Source: an uncultured Mailhella sp.
GTDB lineage: Bacteria > Desulfobacterota > Desulfovibrionia > Desulfovibrionales > Desulfovibrionaceae
NCBI GenBank assembly: GCA_910578585.1
Contig: CAJTRG010000010.1
Span: 32,829 to 96,828 of the forward strand
Length of the DNA stretch: 64,000 nt
Reading direction: 5' to 3'
Made by a program: the position numbers and the translations under genes. Shown piece after piece: positions 50,369 to 59,539 of the stretch (position 1 is its first letter; every line of letters starts with the position of its first letter). The notes beneath the pieces are model-generated. The model saw only the letters and a program-made list of their open reading frames with translations, searched no databases and was not told the DNA's origin.

Positions 50369-50973
50369 AGGTCTAAACTTCCTTTTGTGCTTGTGGCTTG
50401 TTCATCATTAATAATAATGGCGCGCTGCAAGGCTTTGCCAACGCCTTTTGCGACGGATTCTAAAAGGTGATGCCCGTTTTTCCCGTAAAGGAATTGAATG
50501 TGTAAATTCATTTTTGCGCTGCTGGCAAAAGCTTTATAAAATTCACGCCAAACATCTTTTTCATCACCTGCAATCACAGGAGGAAGGATGTCGTCGTTTT
50601 GCCATTCAAGCCATGGGCGTCCTGAAAGGTCAAGACAGATTTCAGTGAGTGCTTCATCCATGGGGATTTTCGCAAAGCCCACGCGTTCAATACCATTGGC
50701 ATTATTATGGCTGAGAAGTGCTGTATGCAAGGCATTGCCAAGGCAAAGTCCAATATCTTCCATGCTGTGATGATAATCTATTTGTGTATCGCCTTTGCAG
50801 GTGAGTTCAAGATCGAATTTTGCCCAAAACGCAAGCAGGGTCAGCATATGATCAAGAAAACCAAAGCCGCTTTGGATAGACGTTTTGCCTGTGCCGTCTA
50901 AATTGAGGCTCAGGCTGATATCAGTTTCTTTGGTTGTCCTGGTAATGGCTGCTTTTCGTTGGATAGTATTCAT
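50365..50973 (-). CDS. hisB: Imidazoleglycerol-phosphate dehydratase
   Basis: Monofunctional IGPD, sixth step of histidine synthesis. Metal-binding motifs HHSMEDIGLCLG and the HLLESVAKGVGKAL region are present; GFLDHMLTLLAFW opens the first repeat. 202 residues. It lies 22 bases after tatC, upstream of the lipoprotein and hisA. Confidence 0.95.
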   Translation of the reverse strand: MNTIQRKAAITRTTKETDISLSLNLDGTGKTSIQSGFGFLDHMLTLLAFWAKFDLELTCKGDTQIDYHHSMEDIGLCLGNALHTALLSHNNANGIERVGFAKIPMDEALTEICLDLSGRPWLEWQNDDILPPVIAGDEKDVWREFYKAFASSAKMNLHIQFLYGKNGHHLLESVAKGVGKALQRAIIINDEQATSTKGSLDL

Positions 50974-50995
50974 AATTAATCCATGATGTTATATG

Positions 50996-52114
50996 TTAAT
51001 TCTTTTGTTCATTTATTTCTTGTTCTAAATTTTCAGTTTGTTCTGCCTGCTCATTCTGCTCTGATTGTTCTTCTGAATTTTCGTTTGCTTCTTCCTTGTT
51101 ATCATTCTTTGCACGTGTTCTGCTGGCAAACTTTGTAATGTAAATACTTACTTCATAAAGGAAAATCATAGGGAATGCCATAAGTACCTGTGAAAAAACA
51201 TCAGGAGGCGTTAAAATCGCTGCAATAATAAAAATCACAAGAATAGCATATTTTCTATAGCGGCGCATGCCGGCAGGGGTGATCAGGCGAAGTCTTGCCA
51301 GAAAATAGGAGAAAAGAGGCATTTCAAAAACAAGACCAAAAGCAATGATAAGCTTCAAAGCAAAGCTTAAATATTCTTCAACACTGATCATGGGGCGAAC
51401 CATATCTGTGGTAAAACCCATAAAGAATTTGAAAGCAATAGGAAAAACTGTGATGTAACAGAATGCTGCACCAGCTAAGAAGAAAAAGGCAGAAAAGAAG
51501 GCTAAAGGCAGCACGGCTCTTTGCTCTTCCTTGTACAGCCCCGGTGCAATAAAAGCCCAAATTTGATAAAAACTATAGGGACTTGTGCCCAAAATAGAAA
51601 GCATAAGAGATACTTTTAAATAAGTGAAAAACGCGCCTTGGGGGGAAGTGTAAATAAGAGTGCTTCCCTCGGGCAAATAACGGGTCAGCGGCTCTGCCAA
51701 ATAGGTATAGGCAAGTTCAGAGACGCCGTAAAAGCCAATAAAGCCAATAAGTACCATGATCACAATACGGGTCAGGCGCCAGCGCAGTTCATTTAAATGA
51801 GAAAGAAGCGGCATTTGATTTTCTTCCGGCTCATCTTGCATATTTCGTGCAGCTGCTGTTTGTGCGGGAGGAATAAAGGCTTCTTGGTTTATCTTGTCTT
51901 CTTCACTGCTGTTGGATATTTGTTCAGCTGTATCGTGACCGGAATTTGCTTGGGTATTATCAGTCTTATTGTCTGTATTATCAGCAGCTTGGGTTACTTC
52001 TTCAGAAACTTCTTCTTGCTTTTGTTCTGCTTCTTCCTTAGGCAAAGGACGAGATTCGGCAGGTTCACTGCCAAGAATTCGTTTGATATTGTTTTCTTCA
52101 TCATCTAAGCACAT
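50996..52114 (-). CDS. tatC: Twin-arginine translocase subunit TatC with long acidic tails
   Basis: Six membrane helices with MPLLSHLNELRWRL (signal recognition at the first cytoplasmic part) and FGLVFEMPLFSYFL. An extra N-terminal extension of about 90 residues is acidic and Gln/Asn/Ser-rich; a C-terminal Glu/Asn/Gln-rich tail of about 45 residues follows the last helix. 372 residues compares with about 250 usual. Gene order tatB-tatC, spaced nine bases. Confidence 0.93.
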   Translation of the reverse strand: MCLDDEENNIKRILGSEPAESRPLPKEEAEQKQEEVSEEVTQAADNTDNKTDNTQANSGHDTAEQISNSSEEDKINQEAFIPPAQTAAARNMQDEPEENQMPLLSHLNELRWRLTRIVIMVLIGFIGFYGVSELAYTYLAEPLTRYLPEGSTLIYTSPQGAFFTYLKVSLMLSILGTSPYSFYQIWAFIAPGLYKEEQRAVLPLAFFSAFFFLAGAAFCYITVFPIAFKFFMGFTTDMVRPMISVEEYLSFALKLIIAFGLVFEMPLFSYFLARLRLITPAGMRRYRKYAILVIFIIAAILTPPDVFSQVLMAFPMIFLYEVSIYITKFASRTRAKNDNKEEANENSEEQSEQNEQAEQTENLEQEINEQKN

Positions 52115-52123
52115 GAAAAATCC

Positions 52124-52390
52124 CTATGCCTTTGGCTCTTTTGTTTCGTCTTTGGTATTGGTTGTTTCGGCAGCGGTTTCTGCTTGTTTTTGTTCAGCTT
52201 TTTTCTTTTCCTGTTCTTCTTCAAAAGCGATTTCTGTATTTATGCTGCGTTGAAAATCTCGTGATGCGCGTTGAAATTGTCCCATGGCTTTTCCCAAGGT
52301 GTTGGCAATTTTAGGTAAATTTTTAGGGCCTAAAACAATGAGGGCAACAACCAGGATGAGCAAAAGTTCTGTAGAACCAATTCCAAACAT
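52124..52390 (-). CDS. tatB: Twin-arginine translocase subunit TatA/TatB
   Basis: An N-terminal helix (GSTELLLILVVALIVLGPKN) with the Gly-Pro hinge, then an amphipathic helix and charged C-terminus. The FGIGSTELLLI start with E at position 7 is closer to TatB than TatA. I start at the ATG at 52390 because GAGG precedes it; the upstream TTG at 52408 is not supported. 88 residues. Confidence 0.88.
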   Translation of the reverse strand: MFGIGSTELLLILVVALIVLGPKNLPKIANTLGKAMGQFQRASRDFQRSINTEIAFEEEQEKKKAEQKQAETAAETTNTKDETKEPKA

Positions 52391-52477
52391 AAACAACCTC
52401 GAAAGCAAACAAATAATTTTTGTAAAGATAAACTATACATACTTTTCCCCATAAAGGCAAGTAAGGAAAATGTCTGT

Positions 52478-53422
52478 TTAAGAATGGTGAGACTTGAATA
52501 AAAGGGAAGATTCTTGCTCTTTAATTTTTTGCATATTGGCCGTGTAAACACCGGCAAGAATGATGACTGCACCGAGGATTTGAAAATTTGTGAATGGTTC
52601 GCCTAAAATTACGGCTCCGGTGATAATGGAAACAACAGTTGCTATGCCTAAAAATGATGAGGTACGATTGACGCCGATTTTGGCAATGGCGATATTGGAC
52701 AGGAAAAATGCCAAAATGGAACAGCCGATTCCCTGATATAATACGGCAATGAGAAATGTTTTGTTTTGAAAAGGCAGAGCGATGAGTGCAGATAGATTTT
52801 TTTCAACGAATACGGCTTCAATGAGTGCCAAAAGGGTATAGACAAGTGCTCCTGCTGTAAGCATGCCATAGGTGATTTCTATTCCTGTGTAATTATTTGC
52901 TTTTTCCACAAACACGCAATAAAGAGCACAGGAGATAACAGCTATTAATAAAAATGTATAGCCTGTGAAAGAAAAGCTTGAGGAGGCACTGACGGCAAAA
53001 ACAGTGACCAGCACACCGGCGAGCGTGATAAGTATTCCGGTTACCTGTAACGGGGTGGGGTTTTTATGTAAAATTGTTGCTGAGGCAATAAGCGATGCTA
53101 CAGGAATACAGGCAAGGAAGACGCCGCTTTCTGAGGCTGTTGTATTTTGGATGCCAATGGTTTCGCCGATGAAATAAATAACAGGGCTGCATAGAACGAT
53201 GAGCAGCAAGGGCTTGAGGCTTTTTCCTTTCAAATTGATTTTGAGCAGTCCAAGCGCAATAAAGAGGCTCATGATGATAAATGCAATGAGAAAACGCCAG
53301 CCAAGCAGAGATAAGGTGCTTGCCGTATCAATTGCCTGTTTGGTGAAAATATAGCTCATGCCAAAAAGCGTTTCACAGCCCAGGGCACAGAGACAGCCGG
53401 TGAGCAGGTTATTTTGTTTCAT
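52478..53422 (-). CDS. EamA/DMT-family transporter
   Basis: Ten predicted helices in two five-helix halves (EamA repeats), with GETIGIQNTTASESG in the first half and VNRTSSFLGIATVVSI in the second. 314 residues. Such proteins usually export amino acids or drugs; the substrate is unknown. It follows the chromate-type genes by 35 bases. Confidence 0.88.
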   Translation of the reverse strand: MKQNNLLTGCLCALGCETLFGMSYIFTKQAIDTASTLSLLGWRFLIAFIIMSLFIALGLLKINLKGKSLKPLLLIVLCSPVIYFIGETIGIQNTTASESGVFLACIPVASLIASATILHKNPTPLQVTGILITLAGVLVTVFAVSASSSFSFTGYTFLLIAVISCALYCVFVEKANNYTGIEITYGMLTAGALVYTLLALIEAVFVEKNLSALIALPFQNKTFLIAVLYQGIGCSILAFFLSNIAIAKIGVNRTSSFLGIATVVSIITGAVILGEPFTNFQILGAVIILAGVYTANMQKIKEQESSLLFKSHHS

Positions 53423-53457
53423 TAGCTTTATATTTTGTATTAATTTTTATTGCAATT

Positions 53458-54033
53458 TTATATTGAATATACGCTTATGCCCAGAAAGGCGGCAATAATG
53501 ATCAAGATAATGGGCGACAATTTTTGTTTTTTCAGTTTTTTGTATCCAGTCATTGTAACAAGTAATGCTATGGTAATAATGATAGATTGTAGGCTTACAT
53601 TTATGGCAGAGATTGTTCCAAAACAGTTACTTATGATCATGTAAATGCCTGTGGCAAGTACCATGCCCACAATACAGGGTTTTAGCCCTCGTATAACAGC
53701 TTGTATGTATTGGTTTTTGAGTGTTGATTTGAGTATTATGGTTATGAGCAGGATAATAATGAATGAGGGAAGAACGACGGCAAGGGTTGCAATCACAGCG
53801 CCTAAGATCCCTCCTTGCATAGTTCCGATATACGTTGCAAGGTTTACCATAATGGGGCCGGGGGAACTTTCACTGACAGCGATGATGTAGGAGAGCATTT
53901 CATCTGTTAACCAATGATGCAATAAAACTTCATCGCGGATGAGCGGGATTGCTCCGTAAGCACCGCCAAATGCAAAACAGCCAATTTTTAAAAAGCTTAT
54001 CAGTAAATCAAGGTAAATCATTTGTTTTGGCAA
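53458..54033 (-). CDS. Chromate transporter family protein, second half-size subunit
   Basis: A 191-residue half-protein of the CHR family: FGGAYGAIPLIRDEVL and SESSPGPIMVNLATYIG near the N-terminus. It overlaps the other half by 16 bases; such pairs of single-domain CHR proteins act together. Substrate may be chromate or sulfate-like anions, not shown. Confidence 0.85.
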   Translation of the reverse strand: MPKQMIYLDLLISFLKIGCFAFGGAYGAIPLIRDEVLLHHWLTDEMLSYIIAVSESSPGPIMVNLATYIGTMQGGILGAVIATLAVVLPSFIIILLITIILKSTLKNQYIQAVIRGLKPCIVGMVLATGIYMIISNCFGTISAINVSLQSIIITIALLVTMTGYKKLKKQKLSPIILIIIAAFLGISVYSI

Positions 54034-54596
54034 TCCTTTTGTTTTGGAATATCAAAACAAACAAAAATGAGCAGACTGCCCATACCTGCAAGTATCATTA
54101 AATTAATAGAAGAAAAATTCCAGGCAAAGAAATTGATACACAGCATGATGCAGCAAGAGCTCACCATGATTATTTTTGGCAGATTTTTTTTGTGCATTTT
54201 TTTTATCATGGTAAGGGCAGCATCAAGAATTAAAATTCCCACCGCAATTTTTATGCCTTTAAAGGCATTTGCAATAATGCTGATTTCAAGAAAATTATTG
54301 AAAAACATTGAAATCAAATAGATAACGATGAAAGACGGCAAAACTATGCCGATTGTGGCAGCTAACGCGCCGGCAAATTTGGCTTTTTTGTAGCCTGTAT
54401 AGGTGGCACAGTTGATAGCGATGGACCCGGGGGTAGATTCTGCAATAACCGTGATGTTCAGTAATTCATCGTGACTGAGCCATTTTTTACGCTCAACACA
54501 AATGTTTTCTATTATGGCAATCATGGCATATCCGCCGCCAAACGTGAATAAGCCGATTTTGGCAAAAGTAAGAAATAAATCAAAAACTCTATTCAT
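54018..54596 (-). CDS. Chromate transporter family protein, first half-size subunit
   Basis: A 192-residue CHR domain with FGGGYAMIAIIENICV and ESTPGSIAINCATYTGY, matching the first halves of long ChrA. It forms the expected two-gene pair with the downstream subunit and follows guaA by 40 bases. Confidence 0.85.
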   Translation of the reverse strand: MNRVFDLFLTFAKIGLFTFGGGYAMIAIIENICVERKKWLSHDELLNITVIAESTPGSIAINCATYTGYKKAKFAGALAATIGIVLPSFIVIYLISMFFNNFLEISIIANAFKGIKIAVGILILDAALTMIKKMHKKNLPKIIMVSSCCIMLCINFFAWNFSSINLMILAGMGSLLIFVCFDIPKQKDCQNK

Positions 54597-54636
54597 TTTG
54601 GCAGGCGGTTATGTCTCGATTGATATAAATGCTTTT

Positions 54637-56181
54637 TTATTCCCATTCAATGGTGCTCGGTGGTTTTGGAGAAATATCAAGCACAACGCGGTTGACGCCG
54701 CGGACTTCGTTGATAATTCTCGTGCTCATTTTAGCAAGCACATCTTCGGGAATACGGGACCAGTCGGCAGTCATGGCGTCAACGCTGTCAACAATACGCA
54801 GGGCAATGACGCTTTCATAGGTTCTGCCGTCGCCCATAACTCCCACAGTCTTGAGGGGAAGAAGCACAGCAAAGCCTTGCCATACTTTGCGGTACCAGCC
54901 GGAAGCACGGAGTTCTTCCTGTACAATGGTATCAGCTTTACGCAAAATATTCAGGCGTTCTTCGGTGATTTCGCCAATGATACGGATGGCAAGACCAGGG
55001 CCGGGGAAAGGATGGCGCCACAAAACAGAATCAGGAATGCCAAGTTCTGCCCCTACAGCACGCACTTCGTCTTTGAACAGTTCGCGTAAGGGTTCAATGA
55101 GAGCCATATCCATTTTTTCCGGCAGACCGCCCACATTGTGGTGGCTTTTGATTACAGCGCTTGGGCCTTTGTAGGAAACAGATTCAATAACATCAGGATA
55201 AAGGGTTCCCTGAGCAAGGAATTTTACGCTGACGCCGCTGGCTTTGATGGCATTTGCTTCCTGTTCAAAAACATCAATAAAGGTGTGGCCGATGATTTTG
55301 CGTTTCTTTTCAGGGTCTTCAACGCCGGCTAATTTATCAAGAAAAAGCTTGCTTGCGTCCACATATTTTAAATTGAGGTCAAAGTGTTCGCGCAAGTAAT
55401 GCACAACTTCTTCGCCTTCGTTTTCACGAAGAACGCCGTTGTTCACAAAAATACAGTGCAGTCTGTGACCAATGGCTTTATTCAAAAGCACAGCCACAAC
55501 GGTGGAATCAACTCCGCCGGAGAGTGCGCAGATAACGTGACCGTCGCCCACTTTTTCGCGGCATTCTTCGATAACGCGTTCAGCAAAGTTATGCATATTC
55601 CAGTCAGCGGTGAGGTGTGCCACTTCAAAGAGGAAGTTTTTGATCATGGCTGTGCCGTCAAGGCTGTGGTGTACTTCCGGGTGGAACTGCAAAGCATAGA
55701 TTTTGCGATCTTCATCGCACATGGCGGCAATAGCGAGAGTTGCGGTTTTTCCGCAAACTTTGAAGCCCTTTGGCGCTTTGCTTACTTTGTCGCCGTGGCT
55801 CATCCAGACGCGGGAAGTTTTGCCAAGTCCCTGCCAGAGTGCGCTTGTACCGCAAAGTTCCAATTCCGCAGGGCCGTATTCACGGGTTTCAGATTGGGAA
55901 AGTTCACCGCCAAGATTGTGGGCAAGAAGCTGCATGCCATAGCAAATACCAAGTACCGGCACACCGATTTCAAGCAGTCCCATATCAAGGCTTGGAGCGT
56001 CTTTTTCGCCGACACTTGCAGGGCCGCCGGATAAAATAATGGCGTCGGGCTGCATGGCTTTTACTTTATCAGCGCTGATTTGGCAGGGGTGAATTTCAGA
56101 ATAAACACCCAGTTCACGTACACGGCGGGCAATAAGTTGGGTAACTTGAGAGCCAAAATCGATAATAATTACTTTTGACAT
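54637..56181 (-). CDS. guaA: GMP synthase, glutamine-hydrolysing
   Basis: Amination of XMP to GMP. N-terminal glutaminase with the nucleophile in LGICYGMQLLAHNL and HPEVHHS, an ATP pyrophosphatase P-loop ALSGGVDSTVVAVLL, and the C-terminal dimerisation part HPFPGPGLAIRI. 514 residues. It lies 58 bases after guaB, the usual guaBA order. Confidence 0.97.
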   Translation of the reverse strand: MSKVIIIDFGSQVTQLIARRVRELGVYSEIHPCQISADKVKAMQPDAIILSGGPASVGEKDAPSLDMGLLEIGVPVLGICYGMQLLAHNLGGELSQSETREYGPAELELCGTSALWQGLGKTSRVWMSHGDKVSKAPKGFKVCGKTATLAIAAMCDEDRKIYALQFHPEVHHSLDGTAMIKNFLFEVAHLTADWNMHNFAERVIEECREKVGDGHVICALSGGVDSTVVAVLLNKAIGHRLHCIFVNNGVLRENEGEEVVHYLREHFDLNLKYVDASKLFLDKLAGVEDPEKKRKIIGHTFIDVFEQEANAIKASGVSVKFLAQGTLYPDVIESVSYKGPSAVIKSHHNVGGLPEKMDMALIEPLRELFKDEVRAVGAELGIPDSVLWRHPFPGPGLAIRIIGEITEERLNILRKADTIVQEELRASGWYRKVWQGFAVLLPLKTVGVMGDGRTYESVIALRIVDSVDAMTADWSRIPEDVLAKMSTRIINEVRGVNRVVLDISPKPPSTIEWE

Positions 56182-56239
56182 AATAACCTTTTCTATTTCT
56201 ATGCTTTATATATTCGTTATAGAGTATTGTTCAGCGCGG

Positions 56240-57697
56240 TTAATGTTCTACGCGATAGTTTGGAGCTTCCTTGGTGATAATAACATCATGAACGTGGCTT
56301 TCACGAAGACCTGCAGAAGAAATTTCCACATATTGAGCTGTTTCATAAAGGGTAGGAATGTCTTTTGCGCCAAGGTAACCCATACCAGAACGAAGTCCGC
56401 CCATAAGCTGGTAAATGGTGTCAGCCACAGGACCGCGGGAAGGTACACGGCCAACAATACCTTCAGGAACAAATTTTTTGGATTTTTCCTGGAAATAACG
56501 GTCACAGCTGCCGTCTTTCATAGCGTCGATGGAGCCCATGCCGCGATAGGTTTTATAAGTACGGCCCTGATACAAAATAGTTTCACCGGGAGTTTCATCA
56601 GTACCGGCAAAAAGAGATCCTGCCATAATGGAATTCGCGCCCACAGCAAGAGCTTTGACAATATCACCGGAGTATTTAATACCGCCGTCAGCAATGAGGC
56701 ATTTATCGTGTTCACGGGTGGCACGGCTTGTTTCCATAATAGCGGTTACTTGAGGAACACCAACACCGGCAACAACACGGGTAGTACAAATAGAGCCGGG
56801 GCCAATGCCGCATTTTACTGTATCAACGCCAGCTTCAATGAGAGCCTTTGCTCCTTCATAGGTGGCAACGTTGCCGGCAATGAGCTGTGCTTTTGGGAAA
56901 GAGGAACGGATATTGCGTACAGCTTTCAAAATATTTTCAGAATGGCCGTGGGCAGAGTCAAGAACAAGCACGTCAACGCCGGCAGAGAGAAGGGCACTTG
57001 CGCGTTCAATGCTTTCAGCGCCAACGCCAATGGCAGCGCCAACACGAAGACGGCCTTTATCGTCCTTGCAGGAATCAGGATATTTCTGAACTTTATCAAT
57101 ATCTTTCATGGTAATAAGACCGCGAAGTTTGCGGTTGCCGTCCACAACAAGGAGTTTTTCAATTCTGTGAGCGTGGAGGTGATGTTTTGCTTCTTCCAGG
57201 GTTGTGCCCATGGGAACGGTCACGAGATTGTCGCGGGTCATTACTTCGCAGACAAGAACTTTGGCAGGATCGGTCACAAAGCGTACATCGCGGTTGGTAA
57301 GAATACCAACGAGTGTATCATTTTTTTCAACAGGCAGGCCGCTGACACGGTAATCGTGCATAAGTTCCAGAGCTTTTTGCACAGTATCATCAGGGCCAAC
57401 GGTCACAGGATCCAAAATCATGCCGCTTTCAGATTTCTTTACCTTTTCCACTTCCAGTTTTTGGTCGGCAATGCTCATATTTTTATGAATAATGCCGATG
57501 CCGCCGTTGCGGGCCATGGAAATAGCCATGGCAGATTCTGTTACCGTATCCATGGCAGCAGAAAGAAGAGGAATGGGAAGTTTTATTTCAGGAGTAAGCC
57601 ATGCTTCAAGGCTTACCATATCAGGAGTAACATTTGAATATGCAGGAACAAGTAAAATATCTTCAAAGGTTAATGATTTACCTAAACATTTTGCCAT
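56240..57697 (-). CDS. guaB: Inosine-5'-monophosphate dehydrogenase
   Basis: NAD-dependent oxidation of IMP to XMP. Catalytic cysteine in KCGIGPGSICTTR, two CBS domains (about residues 95-205) inserted in the barrel, and the IMP-binding GGIKYSGDIVKALAVGAN. 485 residues. First gene of guaBA and maybe of a longer run to hisA. The 254-base gap upstream is shared with lysS. Confidence 0.97.
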   Translation of the reverse strand: MAKCLGKSLTFEDILLVPAYSNVTPDMVSLEAWLTPEIKLPIPLLSAAMDTVTESAMAISMARNGGIGIIHKNMSIADQKLEVEKVKKSESGMILDPVTVGPDDTVQKALELMHDYRVSGLPVEKNDTLVGILTNRDVRFVTDPAKVLVCEVMTRDNLVTVPMGTTLEEAKHHLHAHRIEKLLVVDGNRKLRGLITMKDIDKVQKYPDSCKDDKGRLRVGAAIGVGAESIERASALLSAGVDVLVLDSAHGHSENILKAVRNIRSSFPKAQLIAGNVATYEGAKALIEAGVDTVKCGIGPGSICTTRVVAGVGVPQVTAIMETSRATREHDKCLIADGGIKYSGDIVKALAVGANSIMAGSLFAGTDETPGETILYQGRTYKTYRGMGSIDAMKDGSCDRYFQEKSKKFVPEGIVGRVPSRGPVADTIYQLMGGLRSGMGYLGAKDIPTLYETAQYVEISSAGLRESHVHDVIITKEAPNYRVEH

Positions 57698-57884
57698 AAC
57701 AGAGCTCCTAAAGGCTTTAGATTAAACAAAAACGCTTATCCATTGCATATACAGAATAAAGCGTTAAGTTGAGGTTTTAATAAAATTGTAATCAATGAAT
57801 AAAAATAACTTGTTCTTTATGCCTTTGTCAATAAAATAAATAAGAATTTTCTATGAAAATTTGATTTTTTCTTTGTTCTTTGTC

Positions 57885-57913
57885 TTGACTATGAGCGCAT
57901 ATTCAAATAATAT
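57885..57913 (+). promoter_or_regulatory. Sigma70-type promoter of lysS
   Basis: TTGACT (57885-57890), 17-base spacer, TAATAT (57908-57913). The rest of the 57698-57951 gap holds an imperfect AACGCTT/AAGCGTT inverted repeat but no gene. Confidence 0.8.
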
Positions 57914-57951
57914 GATAAGTCACGATAAATGATATCTTTGTGGAGTGATAA

Positions 57952-59529
57952 GTGAGTACCCCAAATCATCAAAAAGCAATTAAAATTGCCAGTCAGTCTG
58001 AACATGTTTCTTATTTTATGCCCATGCTTGAGAGCTTTCAAGAACGGGGTGAATTGAACGAAGTTATTAAAAACTGTGTTGCAAAATCCTGTGATATCTG
58101 GGATTCTGGCGTTCCACTTTTCCCTAATGGCTTTAAGAAAGAAGACAGCTGTGGGGCAGTTCGGGCTGAATTTGAAGGGTACAGTACTGAAGAATTAGAA
58201 AATATTGATACGGTTTTTGTGCTTGCAGGACGTATTGTTTCCTATCGTTCTTTTGGGAAAGTAATGTTCTTCCACTTGCAGGATAAAACCGGCCGTTTGC
58301 AGTGTTATGTTGATAAATCCCGTGTTGCAGAAGATGAATTTAAAGTTTTCAAAAAGCTTGATGTCGGTGACATCGTTGGGATTAAAGGTACACTCTTTAG
58401 AACCAAAACAGGCGAACTCACCCTTTCCTGTACCACGATTAAACTTTTAACAAAGTCTTTCCGTCCTCTTCCTGATAAACATGCCGGCCTGACCAATGTA
58501 GAAATGCGTTTCCGTCAGCGCTATGTGGATTTAATTGTCAATCCAAAAGCTCGTGATGTGTTCCGCAAGCGCTCACGCATTATCCGTGAATTTCGTAATT
58601 TTATGGAAGACTGCGATTTTACGGAAGTGGAAACCCCAATGATGCATCCACTTGCCGGCGGTGCCAATGCCCGTCCTTTTGTCACCCACCACAATGCCCT
58701 TGATATGGAACTTTTCCTGCGTATTGCGCCGGAATTGTATTTGAAGCGTTTGATTGTGGGCGGACTTGAAAAAGTGTATGAAATTAACCGCTGCTTCAGA
58801 AATGAAGGTACAGACACCAAGCACAATCCGGAATTTACCTCCTGTGAATTTTACTGGGCATATGCAACATTCCGGGATTTAATGGATTTGACCGAAGATC
58901 TCTTTTCAACCATTGCCCAAAAGGTTTGCGGCACTACCGTTGTGACTTATCAGGAAAATGAAATTGATTTGAGCAAGGGAAAATGGGAACGCATTACTTT
59001 CCATGATTCTTTGGAAAAATACGGCAATCACAAACCGGAATTTTATACTGATATGGAAGCGGTCAAGGCATACCTTGTTTCCCGCGGTGAAAAGAACCTC
59101 GAGAATTTAGGCATGGGCAAACTCCAGGCCATGCTTTTTGACCTTGATGTGGAACCAAAACTTATTCAGCCTACCTTTATTTATTATTACCCTGCTGAAA
59201 TTTCACCTCTTGCCCGCCGTAATGATGAAAATCCGGAATTGACGGACAGATTTGAGCTTTTCATTGCTGGCAGTGAACTTGCCAATGCGTTTTCAGAATT
59301 GAATGATCCAGTTGACCAGCGCATACGTTTCCAAAAACAAATGGAAGCAAAGGCTCTTGGCGATGAAGAAGCCTGTCCTCTTGACGATGATTATTTGCGT
59401 GCACTTGAATACGGCATGCCTCCAACGGCAGGCGAAGGCATTGGTATTGACCGTTTAGTTATGCTTTTGACCGATTCACCTTCTATTCGTGAGGTTATTT
59501 TCTTCCCTCACTTAAGACTTGAAGTATAG
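57952..59529 (+). CDS. lysS: Lysyl-tRNA synthetase, class II
   Basis: An N-terminal anticodon-binding OB fold (GRIVSYRSFGKVMFFHLQD) precedes the class II core: RQRYVDLIVNPKARDVF (motif 1), FRNEGTDTKHNPEFTSCEFY (motif 2) and GIGIDRLVMLL (motif 3). 525 residues. I keep the GTG start with GGAG six bases upstream. Confidence 0.95.
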   Translation: MSTPNHQKAIKIASQSEHVSYFMPMLESFQERGELNEVIKNCVAKSCDIWDSGVPLFPNGFKKEDSCGAVRAEFEGYSTEELENIDTVFVLAGRIVSYRSFGKVMFFHLQDKTGRLQCYVDKSRVAEDEFKVFKKLDVGDIVGIKGTLFRTKTGELTLSCTTIKLLTKSFRPLPDKHAGLTNVEMRFRQRYVDLIVNPKARDVFRKRSRIIREFRNFMEDCDFTEVETPMMHPLAGGANARPFVTHHNALDMELFLRIAPELYLKRLIVGGLEKVYEINRCFRNEGTDTKHNPEFTSCEFYWAYATFRDLMDLTEDLFSTIAQKVCGTTVVTYQENEIDLSKGKWERITFHDSLEKYGNHKPEFYTDMEAVKAYLVSRGEKNLENLGMGKLQAMLFDLDVEPKLIQPTFIYYYPAEISPLARRNDENPELTDRFELFIAGSELANAFSELNDPVDQRIRFQKQMEAKALGDEEACPLDDDYLRALEYGMPPTAGEGIGIDRLVMLLTDSPSIREVIFFPHLRLEV

Positions 59530-59539
59530 CAATAATTCT

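Noticed and set aside
55384..56034. 216-codon plus-strand frame opposite guaA
   Set aside because: Entirely inside guaA, with no Shine-Dalgarno or recognisable motif.
56201..57637. 478-codon open frame on the plus strand opposite guaB
   Set aside because: guaB is unambiguous on the other strand; the antisense frame translates to low-complexity His/Asn/Phe-rich text with no family pattern. It is a codon-bias shadow.
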